Both the position numbers and the translations under genes were made by a program. From Clostridium sp. KNHs205 (GTDB lineage Bacteria > Bacillota > Clostridia > Lachnospirales > Lachnospiraceae): DNA of 64,000 nt. The stretch lies in contig NZ_JNLE01000005.1 in NCBI RefSeq assembly GCF_000702945.1, forward strand, positions 1,550,001 to 1,614,000, written 5' to 3'. This document shows, piece by piece, positions 1 through 7,940 of this stretch (positions are counted from its first letter, which is position 1; every line of letters begins with the position of its first letter). Under the pieces are notes generated by a model. That model was given only the letters and a program-made list of their open reading frames with translations. It was not told where the DNA came from and ran no database searches.

Positions 1-805
1 ATTTATAAAACTCCACCTTATCAGCTAAATGAACATTATGATCCGGGTTTGTCATTTCATAAGCTAAACAATGGGAGATCAAGGATTGCATCCTATCAAA
101 ATCTTCATCAGAAACTGCAGCATTTCCTTTTGCTCTGATCAGTAATACCAGGCACTTAAGCTTTGGCAGCAGATGATACCAGTCCGTATAATAGGTACGA
201 TAGGCTGCCATTGCCTGTGAACTGAACATCATATGATAGCCTTCCACGGTTTCTGTCAGACTGTTCATGAAATAATGATATTCCAGCTCAGAACCTGATG
301 CATGTCTGATATAGGCTTTTGCTTCCTGCAAACTTGAAAAGGGCATGGGCCAGCCTTTTGTAAAAGGTGCTTCTTCTGGCAGCTGTTCTAAGGGCAGAGT
401 ACTTCTCCTTTGCGGCCCCGAAGCTGACATATCAAGTATTGCCAGGGCATCTATATAATCAGGAAACACAGCCCCTAAATATCCGGCGATTCCTCCTCCC
501 ATTGAATGTCCTACCAGTATCACTGAATCCACCTTCAGATAATCAAGCAGCTCTATTATATCTCCAGCCATTTCTTCTGCCGTATATCTTGCAATGGGTT
601 TGCTGCTCAGACCGTGTCCTCTTTGGTCCGGAGCAATAATTCGATATTCCTTTCCATAACGGTTCATAAAGTCAACCCAGGTCTCAGCTCTTCCATACAT
701 TCCATGCAGGCATAAAATAGTCTTATCACCACACTGAGTATCAAAATAAAACATGTCAATTTTCTTTAGCTTTGCAACTTTTCTGTAAATTTTAATTGTC
801 TCCAT
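1..805 (-). CDS. alpha/beta hydrolase (C-terminus cut by window edge)
   Basis: Translation from the ATG at 805 gives an alpha/beta hydrolase fold protein, probably a soluble esterase/lipase-like enzyme of unknown substrate. The oxyanion-region motif LCLHGMYG is followed by DQRGHGLS and the nucleophile elbow VGHSMGG, whose Ser is catalytic. A late DHNVHL motif carries the expected catalytic His. The window edge removes the last residues. The ATG at 820 is an alternative start, but the ATG at 805 has GGAAGAGG a few bases upstream. It lies 264 bp downstream of a MarR-type gene on the same strand, and a copy of the MarR operator-like palindrome sits in the gap. Regulation by that repressor is inferred. 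Confidence 0.88.
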   Translation of the reverse strand, partial: METIKIYRKVAKLKKIDMFYFDTQCGDKTILCLHGMYGRAETWVDFMNRYGKEYRIIAPDQRGHGLSSKPIARYTAEEMAGDIIELLDYLKVDSVILVGHSMGGGIAGYLGAVFPDYIDALAILDMSASGPQRRSTLPLEQLPEEAPFTKGWPMPFSSLQEAKAYIRHASGSELEYHYFMNSLTETVEGYHMMFSSQAMAAYRTYYTDWYHLLPKLKCLVLLIRAKGNAAVSDEDFDRMQSLISHCLAYEMTNPDHNVHLADKVEFYK

Positions 806-916
806 ATTAGCCTCTTCCATAAAAATTGTATTTTCTGTTTATTTCACACTAAATCTTTTCCTTTTGAGATTAATTAGTTTTAGATTGATTAAATTTTATT
901 TTCCAATTTCACATTG

Positions 917-963
917 ATTAATTTTTAGCTTCTATTAATTTTTAGCTTCTATTAATTTTTAGA
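917..963. repeat. 2.7 copies of a 17-bp tandem repeat
   Basis: Two perfect copies of ATTAATTTTTAGCTTCT (917-933 and 934-950) and a partial third copy lie in the AT-rich gap between marR and the hydrolase gene. No coding potential is seen. Confidence 0.8.
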
Positions 964-1037
964 TTATGCAGTAAATTCTTTCATCTTTAGCTTAAAGAGT
1001 AGAATAAATAAATAGCAAGATTATCATTTTTTCAAAT

Positions 1038-1054
1038 TAGTTTTATATCAAACT
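1038..1054. promoter_or_regulatory. second copy of MarR operator-like palindrome
   Basis: A 17-mer containing GTTTTATATCAAAC (1040-1053) is identical to the one upstream of marR. Twelve of 14 positions are dyad-symmetric. It lies just beyond the marR stop and about 235 bp upstream of the hydrolase start, so it could control the hydrolase. Confidence 0.55.
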
Positions 1055-1069
1055 TTTTTATTAAAAAAA

Positions 1070-1495
1070 TTATTTAAAATTATTTTTTATTTTTGTTAAA
1101 GTTTCAATTAGCCGTTCCTTCTCCTCCTGAGATATTTCATTATAGGCAGTAGCTATTAGTTCTTTTGAAATGGTTTCAAACATAGGCTTAAGTTCTTTTC
1201 CCTTTTCCGTTAAAGTAACAAATACTATACGGTTATCCTCATCATCCCTGGCTTTCTCAACATAACCCTGTTTCAGCAGTTTATCTACAAGAACGGTAAC
1301 CGTTGACTTATCTCTGCCTATCCTTTCAGTTAAGTCCTTCATAGATAGTTTGTCATTCTCAAACAGCTCACACAGAATATCCCCATGAGAAGTAACAAGG
1401 CCTTTTATTCCCCAGGCTTCCATTTGGGCTATAATAAAACTATTTGCATTTTCCCGTACTTTTGATATTAATGATATTATATCTCTTTCATTCAT
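1070..1495 (-). CDS. MarR-family transcriptional regulator
   Basis: This 141-residue protein has the normal MarR length and layout. An N-terminal dimerisation helix is followed by a winged helix-turn-helix at about residues 45-95, with LTERIGRDKSTVTVLVDKL as the recognition region and a wing ending DNRIVFVTLTEKGKEL. C-terminal helices follow. MarR proteins are usually local, ligand-responsive repressors. The promoter holds a palindrome inside its -35/-10 spacer, and the same palindrome recurs before the downstream hydrolase gene, so autorepression and control of that gene are likely. No Shine-Dalgarno sequence precedes the ATG, and the predicted transcript starts at or next to it. Confidence 0.9.
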   Translation of the reverse strand: MNERDIISLISKVRENANSFIIAQMEAWGIKGLVTSHGDILCELFENDKLSMKDLTERIGRDKSTVTVLVDKLLKQGYVEKARDDEDNRIVFVTLTEKGKELKPMFETISKELIATAYNEISQEEKERLIETLTKIKNNFK

Positions 1496-1501
1496 AATTG
1501 C

Positions 1502-1530
1502 ATTATAGTTTTATATCAAACTAATGTCAA
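1502..1530 (-). promoter_or_regulatory. consensus sigma-A promoter of marR with operator in the spacer
   Basis: On the minus strand TTGACA (1530-1525) and TATAAT (1507-1502) are separated by 17 bp, a perfect consensus. The palindrome GTTTTATATCAAAC (1508-1521) fills the spacer, the classic place for a repressor to block RNA polymerase. The -10 box ends only six bases before the ATG at 1495, so the mRNA is predicted to be leaderless. Confidence 0.75.
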
Positions 1531-1688
1531 GACATATTTTCATCTTATCTAATCTTTCAGTATTTTAGACTAGTTCATATTCTATATATATCCTTCGGTT
1601 AATTTGCTGCTACTATCCTTTCTCATATTAATTAGCTATTATACCGCTTTTATTAACTGAAATCTCTGGCTTTGAGTTACACTATTGG

Positions 1689-1724
1689 ATACAGGGAAGC
1701 TGACAGTGTCAGATTTCCCTGTAT
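1689..1724 (-). terminator. strong hairpin after the ABC-F gene
   Basis: ATACAGGGAA (1689-1698) pairs with TTCCCTGTAT (1715-1724), and the inner bases pair further. It lies 37 bp beyond the ABC-F stop codon. There is no clear T-tract, so it may stabilise the mRNA end rather than terminate. Confidence 0.45.
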
Positions 1725-1760
1725 TCCATATAGTAAACCGCAAATTGGATATTCGGACAT

Positions 1761-3302
1761 TTATCTGCCTAAAGTAATCACCTTGGTAGATACTTTTTCC
1801 CCGAACCACTCGTCATGTTCTACGAATACCAGGGTAGGCTCTATTGCAAGAATTGCCTTCTCAAGCTGTTCTCTAAAATAAATATCCATATAATTGAGGG
1901 GTTCATCAAAGAGAATAAGATGATTTCCCAGAGACAGTGCCCTTGCGACTTCAATTTTCTTTAACTCTCCTCTGCTAAAGGTCTCCAGGGGCCGTTCAAA
2001 CAGAGATTCCGGAAGTTCAAATAGCCGGCATAAATCTGTAAAGAGTGCCACTCGCATCTCATCTTCCCCCGTTTCCTCCGCTAAATGTGCCTTTAGATAT
2101 CCTTCCTTCCACAAGGGTTCCTGGAGCGATTCGGTAATCTGCAGATCCTCTGCTCGCTGGATTCCTCTGGTTTTAATCTCACCGGAAATTATTTTAAGAA
2201 GAGTAGATTTTCCGGTACCGTTCTCTCCCTGAACCCAGATCCGTTCTCCCGTCTTTACGATAAAAGACAGGCCAAAGAACAACTCTCTGTTGTCATAGGA
2301 GAACATGATATCTTTTCCTTTTATCAGCCAGGCGGCTTCTGTTTCCAGCTGTTCAAAATTCAGATCAGCCACGGTCTCAAAGTTCTGTAATAGGGATTTC
2401 TTTTCTTCTATCTTCTCCCTTATCTGCTCCTCGGAGCGCTTTGCCTGCCCCATGTAAGATTTGGTGCCATTGGTTCTGGAATGGGTGGCAAAGGCATACT
2501 TCTGGGTATTGGCTACCCCTGCCCATAAACGGCTCTCTTTCGCACGCCTTTCCAGCTGGCGTACTTCCCTGGCCAACCGTTCTCCGGTACGTGCCTCGTA
2601 TTCATCCTTTAGATCCTTGTTCTGTTTCCAGGTCGTAAAATTACCCTTTTCAACAATGATATCTGCTTTGTTAATAGCCATTACATGGTCTATTACCGAG
2701 TCCAGAAATTCTCTGTCATGGGAAACTACCAGAAATCCTTTCTTCTGCCTTAAATACTCTGCCACTTCTCTCTTTCCTTTAATATCCAGATGATTCGTAG
2801 GCTCATCCAGCAGTAGAAACGTGTCCTTTCGAAGAAATAGTGCAATCAGCAGAAGCTTTGTCCGTTCTCCATAGGATAGTAAGGAAAATTCCCTGTCTAA
2901 CAGTTCCTCGGACAGCTTCATCCGGTACATCTCCTTGCGTATCCGGCTATCCATTTCAAAACCGTCCAGATCCAGATATTGCTGCAGTGCTTCCATGTCC
3001 GTAAGATTGTCTTCCAGTGTCCTCAAGTTTCCTATATACTCTTTTATAACGTCTATTGCCAGGGTATAACTTACTTCTTTTTCGTAAGGAAAAAGCTCGG
3101 TTTTTGATTCCAGCTGTATCTTTCCTTTGTCCGGCTTTAACTCTCCATGGAGCAGCTTCAAGAGGGTGGTTTTCCCTCTTCCGTTTCTTCCGATCAGCCC
3201 TAACTTCCAGTCTGTGTCCAGATTTACTGTCACACCGTTAAAGACCGGCTCGTAAAAGGTCTTATAACTAAAACTCATATCATTTATAATAATTTGTGCC
3301 AT
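1761..3302 (-). CDS. ABC-F ribosomal protection ATPase, Lsa/CplR-like
   Basis: This 513-residue protein has two nucleotide-binding domains and no membrane segments, the ABC-F layout. NBD1 has Walker A GRNGRGKTT near residue 40 and Walker B LLLDEPTNHLD. NBD2 has Walker A GENGTGKST and the variant LFDEPLNYMD. The DEPLNY form and the KLGLIGRNGRGKTTLL start are typical of the Lsa/CplR group, which displaces lincosamides, streptogramin A and pleuromutilins from the ribosome. The NBD1 signature reads LSYGERTK instead of LSGGE. The long structured leader with two short ORFs fits drug-inducible expression. Resistance is inferred from the family and has not been shown. Confidence 0.85.
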   Translation of the reverse strand: MAQIIINDMSFSYKTFYEPVFNGVTVNLDTDWKLGLIGRNGRGKTTLLKLLHGELKPDKGKIQLESKTELFPYEKEVSYTLAIDVIKEYIGNLRTLEDNLTDMEALQQYLDLDGFEMDSRIRKEMYRMKLSEELLDREFSLLSYGERTKLLLIALFLRKDTFLLLDEPTNHLDIKGKREVAEYLRQKKGFLVVSHDREFLDSVIDHVMAINKADIIVEKGNFTTWKQNKDLKDEYEARTGERLAREVRQLERRAKESRLWAGVANTQKYAFATHSRTNGTKSYMGQAKRSEEQIREKIEEKKSLLQNFETVADLNFEQLETEAAWLIKGKDIMFSYDNRELFFGLSFIVKTGERIWVQGENGTGKSTLLKIISGEIKTRGIQRAEDLQITESLQEPLWKEGYLKAHLAEETGEDEMRVALFTDLCRLFELPESLFERPLETFSRGELKKIEVARALSLGNHLILFDEPLNYMDIYFREQLEKAILAIEPTLVFVEHDEWFGEKVSTKVITLGR

Positions 3303-3316
3303 ATTTTTTCTTCCTT

Positions 3317-3341
3317 TCCTGACTAATCTTTCCTGTCAGGA
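3317..3341 (-). promoter_or_regulatory. hairpin overlapping the ABC-F ribosome-binding site
   Basis: TCCTGAC (3317-3323) pairs with GTCAGGA (3335-3341), immediately upstream of and partly overlapping the AGGAAAGGAAG ribosome-binding region of the ABC-F gene. It could modulate translation initiation. Confidence 0.45.
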
Positions 3342-3364
3342 CAGACACCGTAATTGGGGCGGGT

Positions 3365-3406
3365 CTATTCTGACTCTTTCATTATACGTAAACGTATTTT
3401 CCACAT
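3365..3406 (-). CDS. 13-codon leader ORF with a strong ribosome-binding site
   Basis: ATG at 3406 opens the peptide MWKIRLRIMKESE and ends in TAG. It is preceded nine bases upstream by AAAGGAGGG (3416-3424), the best Shine-Dalgarno in the leader. It lies between the attenuator hairpin and the ABC-F start, where leader peptides of inducible resistance genes are found. Translation is predicted only. Confidence 0.5.
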   Translation of the reverse strand: MWKIRLRIMKESE

Positions 3407-3511
3407 GACCGCAATCCCTCCTTTGATTATTTCTGTTATAAGCTGAGATAAGTTATCTTAGTGTTACTGATTACCATAATCTATCTTTCTGCATTCCTCA
3501 TTTACAGGCAT

Positions 3512-3652
3512 AAAAAAACCTACCTTAAACAGATTACTGCAGACAGATAAATTCCGCATCAGTAACCCCGGTAAAGCGCACTCAAATAATACCCTGCATT
3601 CAGAGTCAGTATCTTAAGGCTAGCGCAATTTACCGTTGTTTAAAAGTAGGTT
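3512..3652 (-). promoter_or_regulatory. transcription attenuator in the ABC-F leader
   Basis: On the minus strand the 5' arm (3652-3637) pairs with the 3' arm TGTTTAAGGTAGGTT (3531-3517), which runs straight into seven T residues (3518-3512). Nested stems are also visible: GGTAAA..GCGC at 3570-3579 with 3623-3634, and GGTTACTG with CAGTAATC. The 5' arm lies inside a short ORF, so a ribosome stalled there would prevent terminator pairing. This is the logic of ribosome-mediated attenuation in antibiotic-inducible genes. No promoter was assigned in the upstream part (3653-3799). Confidence 0.6.
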
Positions 3653-3661
3653 AATAATCAT
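3620..3661 (-). CDS. 13-codon upstream ORF inside the attenuator
   Basis: ATG at 3661 opens the peptide MIINLLLNNGKLR and ends in TAG. An AGAGG lies 14 bases upstream, a rather long spacing. Its codons for N-L-L-L-N form the 5' arm of the attenuator stem, which links its translation to terminator folding. Confidence 0.45.
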   Translation of the reverse strand: MIINLLLNNGKLR

Positions 3662-3799
3662 TATTCTTGTTTCAACCTCTGCTTTCAGAAGTATTTTGTG
3701 TTTGGGTTCCAGGGAACCAGAGTGACAGATTTGCCACAACAACTTTACAATAACACAATTTCCCTCTTAGGGCAACATATTTTTACATCTTTATGGTAA

Positions 3800-3830
3800 G
3801 GTGCAGCAACAAAAAATCTGTAGCTGCACC
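3800..3830 (-). terminator. hairpin directly after the CD3324-family gene
   Basis: GGTGCAGC (3800-3807) and GCTGCACC (3823-3830) form an 8-bp stem starting seven bases beyond the stop. No T-tract follows on the minus strand, so termination strength is uncertain. Confidence 0.4.
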
Positions 3831-3836
3831 TGTTTC

Positions 3837-4103
3837 TTATTTCATTTTACCAATGATACGTTGTATACTCTTAACGGACAAAAAATACTTATCGGCAATT
3901 TCTGTCCCTTTCATTCCGTTTTTATAGTCAAGATAGATGTTATGATTTCGTTCTTTTAATTCTTCTCTGATACTGGTACTCTCTCCCCAGTCCCGTCGGT
4001 TATTTTCTTTTCTGGGAATGTAGATACATTCCCCATCTACGTAATTCTGAATCAATTCAATAATTTCATTCGGCAGAATCTGTTCTGCTTTCCTATAGCC
4101 CAT
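3837..4103 (-). CDS. CD3324-family (Mor-like) small helix-turn-helix protein
   Basis: This 88-residue cytoplasmic protein matches the CD3324 family of Clostridia. It has an N-terminal ILPNEIIELIQNYVDGECIYIP block, a central basic stretch with RKENNRRDWGE, and a C-terminal helix-turn-helix GTEIADKYFLSVKSIQRIIGKM. The family resembles the Mor activator DNA-binding fold, and its targets are unknown. The start has a good AGGAGGG five bases upstream. It stands alone and ends in a hairpin. Confidence 0.75.
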   Translation of the reverse strand: MGYRKAEQILPNEIIELIQNYVDGECIYIPRKENNRRDWGESTSIREELKERNHNIYLDYKNGMKGTEIADKYFLSVKSIQRIIGKMK

Positions 4104-4393
4104 TGCGCCCTCCTAATAATATTATTCTTAGGATTAGCAGCAGCTATAACATATTTATTCTCTAAAAATGCAATAGCTGATGCTACGCATTCATAACATG
4201 CCTTCGTCTCATATAATAGCCTCCTTTTTTTGTTCATGTCTTCTGCACAGTCTGCAGAAGCAGTATAACATCTTGTATGATACATACGGAATATATATTT
4301 AATACTAATTGTAATATTACCCCATTGAAATTCAGTTAGCAACTGTTTTCAGTAAATATGTGTTTCTAAAATCTGCTTTCTTTATGATTTATA

Positions 4394-5059
4394 TTATATT
4401 CCAAGGAGTTCTTTTGCCTTTGAAAGCCTTGCTTCAAATTGCTGGTAGAAATCTAAAGCCTTCTCATATTTCATAAGATAAAAGAGATTCAGGATAAGCA
4501 TGTTGATTTCTTTGATTCTCTTCTCATCTCCTGCCTTCTTTACTTCCATTTCTGCAGTATTAATAAAATAATGCCAGCTAATAAGAAATTTCTCGTTTCT
4601 CTCCAAATCCTCTGTGGCTATCCATTTGCTTATCTTTACCTGAGTCTTGCTGCTGTTTCTGCACTCTCCGGTCTGAAGGAAATACTGAAAGCTGTTGTTC
4701 TCGTAAACCCTTCCAAGGGGAAATATTCTGCATATTCCGGATCTGAAGTTATGAATACTACACTTTCCTCTCTCATCCAGAAATGAACATTGCTCTTTGG
4801 CGCCTATCATTTTAAGATTGGGAAGTATAATTCCATCTACCACATTCAGTTCAAGCTTTCCTGCCAATAATTGTTCAAAGGACACATTAAGGCCGGTTGT
4901 CAGCCTATAGGTATCATAAGGATCCAGAATAATGGAATTCCCCATGCCGTGACAGCAGGAAGCCTTTCCGTGACATCCGTTGCAGCTGGCTTCCACCAAA
5001 TCCTTGGCACTGTATAATTTACCATCTGATATTTCATCTAGACTACATTGTCTCTTCAT
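4394..5059 (-). CDS. YkgJ-family cysteine cluster protein
   Basis: The protein (221 residues from the chosen ATG) carries the YkgJ pattern: CNGCHGKASCC near the N-terminus, then CSFLDERGKCSIHNFRSGICRIFPLG, then a later GEC. These cysteines are thought to bind a metal or Fe-S cluster, and the biochemical role is unknown. A TTG at 5092 would add 11 residues, but the ATG at 5059 has GAGG five to six bases upstream. No operon partner is evident. Confidence 0.8.
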   Translation of the reverse strand: MKRQCSLDEISDGKLYSAKDLVEASCNGCHGKASCCHGMGNSIILDPYDTYRLTTGLNVSFEQLLAGKLELNVVDGIILPNLKMIGAKEQCSFLDERGKCSIHNFRSGICRIFPLGRVYENNSFQYFLQTGECRNSSKTQVKISKWIATEDLERNEKFLISWHYFINTAEMEVKKAGDEKRIKEINMLILNLFYLMKYEKALDFYQQFEARLSKAKELLGI

Positions 5060-5174
5060 ATATTCCTCACATTCAGCCACCCATGGCAGCAATACATCTA
5101 ATAGTAAAGGTTGCAGTGCTCTTATCCTGTTGTAAACTGTAAAGCTTAATTCTTAAAAGCCGCAACTTCTTCTA

Positions 5175-5900
5175 TTATAGCATATGTATTAATTCTTCCC
5201 AATCATCAATTTTAAGGTAAGGTACACTGGGAGCAATTCCAGTATTTTCGAACATACAGGCCGTATACCATACAGGTTTCATCCCCGCATTATAAGCTCC
5301 TTCTATATCACATATGGGATTATCTCCGCAAAACCATATCTGCTCCGCTGGAAGCTTAGTCTTCACAAGTGCCATTTCAAAGATTCTTTTATGAGGTTTA
5401 CGAAATATATAGTCACTGGAGGCCAGAATAAATTCGAAATGATTATACGGAAGAAGTTCATTGATCCTGTTTGTAAGGGTATTTGTACTGGCGGTAATAT
5501 TGCTTATGACTCCGGTACGTACTCCTATCTCCTGTAAATACATCAGCAGCTTCTCAATATTCTCTGTAGGCCTTCCCGGTGCTGCATTATCCCAGAAAAT
5601 GCGTTCAAGTACTTCTGTGCTTTCTGCAAATTCCACCTCATAGTATTCATACAGATAACGGTGAAATGCATAATTACTTATTTCCAGCAGATTTCTGCTT
5701 CTGTTATCCCCAATAAGCTCATTTGCGATTTCACTGCTTAATGTATCTGCCAGTTCCTGTATCTGAAGAGCAGTAACACCATTGGGATTACTCTTTGCAT
5801 GCTTTAACATCGCCTGAGTCCCTCTTACTGGGTTAAACTTCTCTTCTCTTGTTAATGTCTGTCCGTAGTCAAACAATATCATTTCCGGCTTCTGATACAT
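5175..5900 (-). CDS. HAD-superfamily hydrolase
   Basis: This 241-residue soluble HAD phosphatase is likely. Motif I is LFDYGQTL at residues 9-16, with the nucleophile Asp but Gly where the second Asp usually lies. Motif II is GVISNITAS, motif III the Lys in FRKPHKR, and motif IV FCGDNPICDIEGA. An alpha-helical cap fills residues 30-110. The Gly variant occurs in other members with altered chemistry. The substrate is unknown. The start has AAGGAGG at good spacing. Confidence 0.85.
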   Translation of the reverse strand: MYQKPEMILFDYGQTLTREEKFNPVRGTQAMLKHAKSNPNGVTALQIQELADTLSSEIANELIGDNRSRNLLEISNYAFHRYLYEYYEVEFAESTEVLERIFWDNAAPGRPTENIEKLLMYLQEIGVRTGVISNITASTNTLTNRINELLPYNHFEFILASSDYIFRKPHKRIFEMALVKTKLPAEQIWFCGDNPICDIEGAYNAGMKPVWYTACMFENTGIAPSVPYLKIDDWEELIHML

Positions 5901-5947
5901 TCTAAGCCTCCTTCTAATTATTAATTACAAAGGAATTTACTATTTTA

Positions 5948-6403
5948 TTAGAAAAATCCAGCTTCTTTCGCATATTCCAATAATTTTGGCTGAATAAGCG
6001 GATATGTCCAATTAGTTGGCATTTCCTCGGTAATTAAGATGGATTCAATTTCACTATGGAGCTCACCTTCAAATTCCTCAATTTCAGCAAAATAGAGCAT
6101 GCCATAGCTTTCATCCGCCTCAGCTTTGCTGTCTGTGTCATGGGCTGCTGTATCCTCATTTCTTACAACTGAATAAACGCAGACAGGGGTAATGTCAAAT
6201 AAAAGAGCTCCTGTTTCTTCGTACAGCTCTCTCATAGCTGTATGAAGAATACTCTCTCCAGGTTCTCTTCGTCCTCCCGGAACTTCATAGGTCATACGTT
6301 CCTTATGCTTGCAAAATACCCATTTTCCCTTTGTCTTCGCCAGAATGACTGCAAACTTTAATTTCTCGTCCGCTATTTCATCATAAAATTTCACTTCTAT
6401 CAT
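5948..6403 (-). CDS. Nudix hydrolase
   Basis: A complete Nudix box (GGRREPGESILHTAMREL followed by YEETGA) marks a Mg-dependent pyrophosphohydrolase acting on a nucleoside-diphosphate-linked substrate. The ATG at 6403 (151 residues) has AGGAGA nine bases upstream. The ATG at 6424, which overlaps the upstream MFS stop, lacks a ribosome-binding site. The close junction with the MFS gene suggests co-transcription. The substrate cannot be predicted. Confidence 0.85.
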   Translation of the reverse strand: MIEVKFYDEIADEKLKFAVILAKTKGKWVFCKHKERMTYEVPGGRREPGESILHTAMRELYEETGALLFDITPVCVYSVVRNEDTAAHDTDSKAEADESYGMLYFAEIEEFEGELHSEIESILITEEMPTNWTYPLIQPKLLEYAKEAGFF

Positions 6404-6420
6404 ATAGGCTGTTCTCCTTA

Positions 6421-7734
6421 TCATTCACTTCTATATCGGCTGTATTCTTTATTTTCCATATTTCGAACTTCTTTTCTGTGATATCCTATCAGGGTTGATA
6501 CTGTACCCAATATACCTGTTATCAAAAACATTACTGCCATTCCGCTGCCTTTGCCCCTTCCTACCAGACTGCCAAGAAAAGCTGCAAGTAAATTTTCAGA
6601 ACTCATAAACGGTTCAAATACAAAATCTGCCAGAACCCCTCCAAGTAATATACCAAAAGGTATAGTCGAGTATTGAATGGCATTACGTACTGCAAATATC
6701 CTGCCAAGCATCTCCTTTGGTATTTTTTCATACATAATGATACGCTGTCCAGCACTAATAAAGGGAATTGGTATACTGGCAGCCAACCCGGCAATTACCC
6801 ATAGATAAACATTCCTTCCAAGTCCCATCAACAGATCTCCTAACAGGAAGCTACAAGCTGCCGAATAATAGATCATTTTCAGATTACTTTTAAATATTTT
6901 ACCCGCAGATACCAGAATCCCTCCTATTAAACCGCCTATACCAAGTACAGCGCTTACTATACCAAAAGCGATATCACTACCGCCGCTTCTGGCAATAAGC
7001 ATAGGTGACAGTATATTCTCATAAGTCAGCCTGGAAAAGAAATTCATGAAAGCAATACTTATCATAATGTACAAAAGACCCTTATTCTCCATTAGATATA
7101 AATACCCGCTCTTAAGGCTAGATAAATAATCTTCTTTCTGCTGTTTTTTCTTATACCCTGTTTCCTTTATGGATACTTTAAAGATTAAGACAGCAACAGC
7201 AAAAAGAAAACTGATTAAGTCTATAAAGATAACACCTTCCAGTCCCAGAACAGATAATATAAAAGCTGCCAGCATAGGTGCTGTTACCGCCACCAGATTT
7301 CCGGAAAAGGAATCCATCCCGCTTACCTGTTTATATTTATCTTTTGGCACCATGTTATTCACTGCTACAGAGACTGCTGGTGACTGCAATGAATTCATAA
7401 ACCCAATTATAATATTAACTCCATATATGTGTCCTATTTTAAGATTTCCCTGCAATAAAAATAGCAGAACAGCAAGTGAGCTCAACGCTGCTGTCAAATC
7501 AGAAAGCACTATAATTGTCTTCTTTTTATATCTGTCTATGAGAGGTCCTGTAACAGAACTGGCAATGATATAAGGTGCAAAGGAACAAAAAGACATCAAT
7601 GATACTGTTAGTACTGAGCCCGTCTGCTTATAAGCCCATACAATCAGTGCATATCCCGTCATTGCACTCCCTAACTGTGATACGGATTGACTTAACCAAA
7701 ATACGATATAATTACGAAAACTTTTGTTATCCAT
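6421..7734 (-). CDS. MFS transporter (12 TM, drug/siderophore exporter-like)
   Basis: This 437-residue integral membrane protein starts LSQSVSQLGSAMTGYALIVWAY and has the loop motif GPLIDRYKKK, typical of MFS proteins of the MefA/EntS (DHA3) branch. Around 12 hydrophobic segments are readable. The likely role is proton-coupled efflux of a small molecule. The start is set by AGGAG six bases upstream. Its 3' end abuts the Nudix gene, so the two probably form an operon. Confidence 0.85.
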   Translation of the reverse strand: MDNKSFRNYIVFWLSQSVSQLGSAMTGYALIVWAYKQTGSVLTVSLMSFCSFAPYIIASSVTGPLIDRYKKKTIIVLSDLTAALSSLAVLLFLLQGNLKIGHIYGVNIIIGFMNSLQSPAVSVAVNNMVPKDKYKQVSGMDSFSGNLVAVTAPMLAAFILSVLGLEGVIFIDLISFLFAVAVLIFKVSIKETGYKKKQQKEDYLSSLKSGYLYLMENKGLLYIMISIAFMNFFSRLTYENILSPMLIARSGGSDIAFGIVSAVLGIGGLIGGILVSAGKIFKSNLKMIYYSAACSFLLGDLLMGLGRNVYLWVIAGLAASIPIPFISAGQRIIMYEKIPKEMLGRIFAVRNAIQYSTIPFGILLGGVLADFVFEPFMSSENLLAAFLGSLVGRGKGSGMAVMFLITGILGTVSTLIGYHRKEVRNMENKEYSRYRSE

Positions 7735-7841
7735 TGGAATCTCCTTATAAAATATCTTAATAGTATTTTATAAGTACAAGCCCCAATGGGGACGAATCTT
7801 AGTTTACTGCTGACTTAAACAACAATTTTATTCAACCAATA

Positions 7842-7879
7842 CTCTGTACAGGCTTCGTCCCATCAGACCTTGTACAGAG
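7842..7879. repeat. inverted repeat downstream of the acyltransferase gene
   Basis: CTCTGTACA (7842-7850) and TGTACAGAG (7871-7879) form a 9-bp stem in the gap after the acyltransferase stop. No T-tract is seen. Function is unknown. Confidence 0.35.
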
Positions 7880-7940
7880 ATGTGTGCTCATATCAATCAC
7901 CAATCGGCACAGCATAATCTTCTCCCTCTTTTCTTCCTGC

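Noticed and set aside
4052..4342. 96-residue ORF upstream of and overlapping the CD3324-family gene
   Set aside because: It has no ribosome-binding site, overlaps a better-supported gene and shows no family features; treated as chance.
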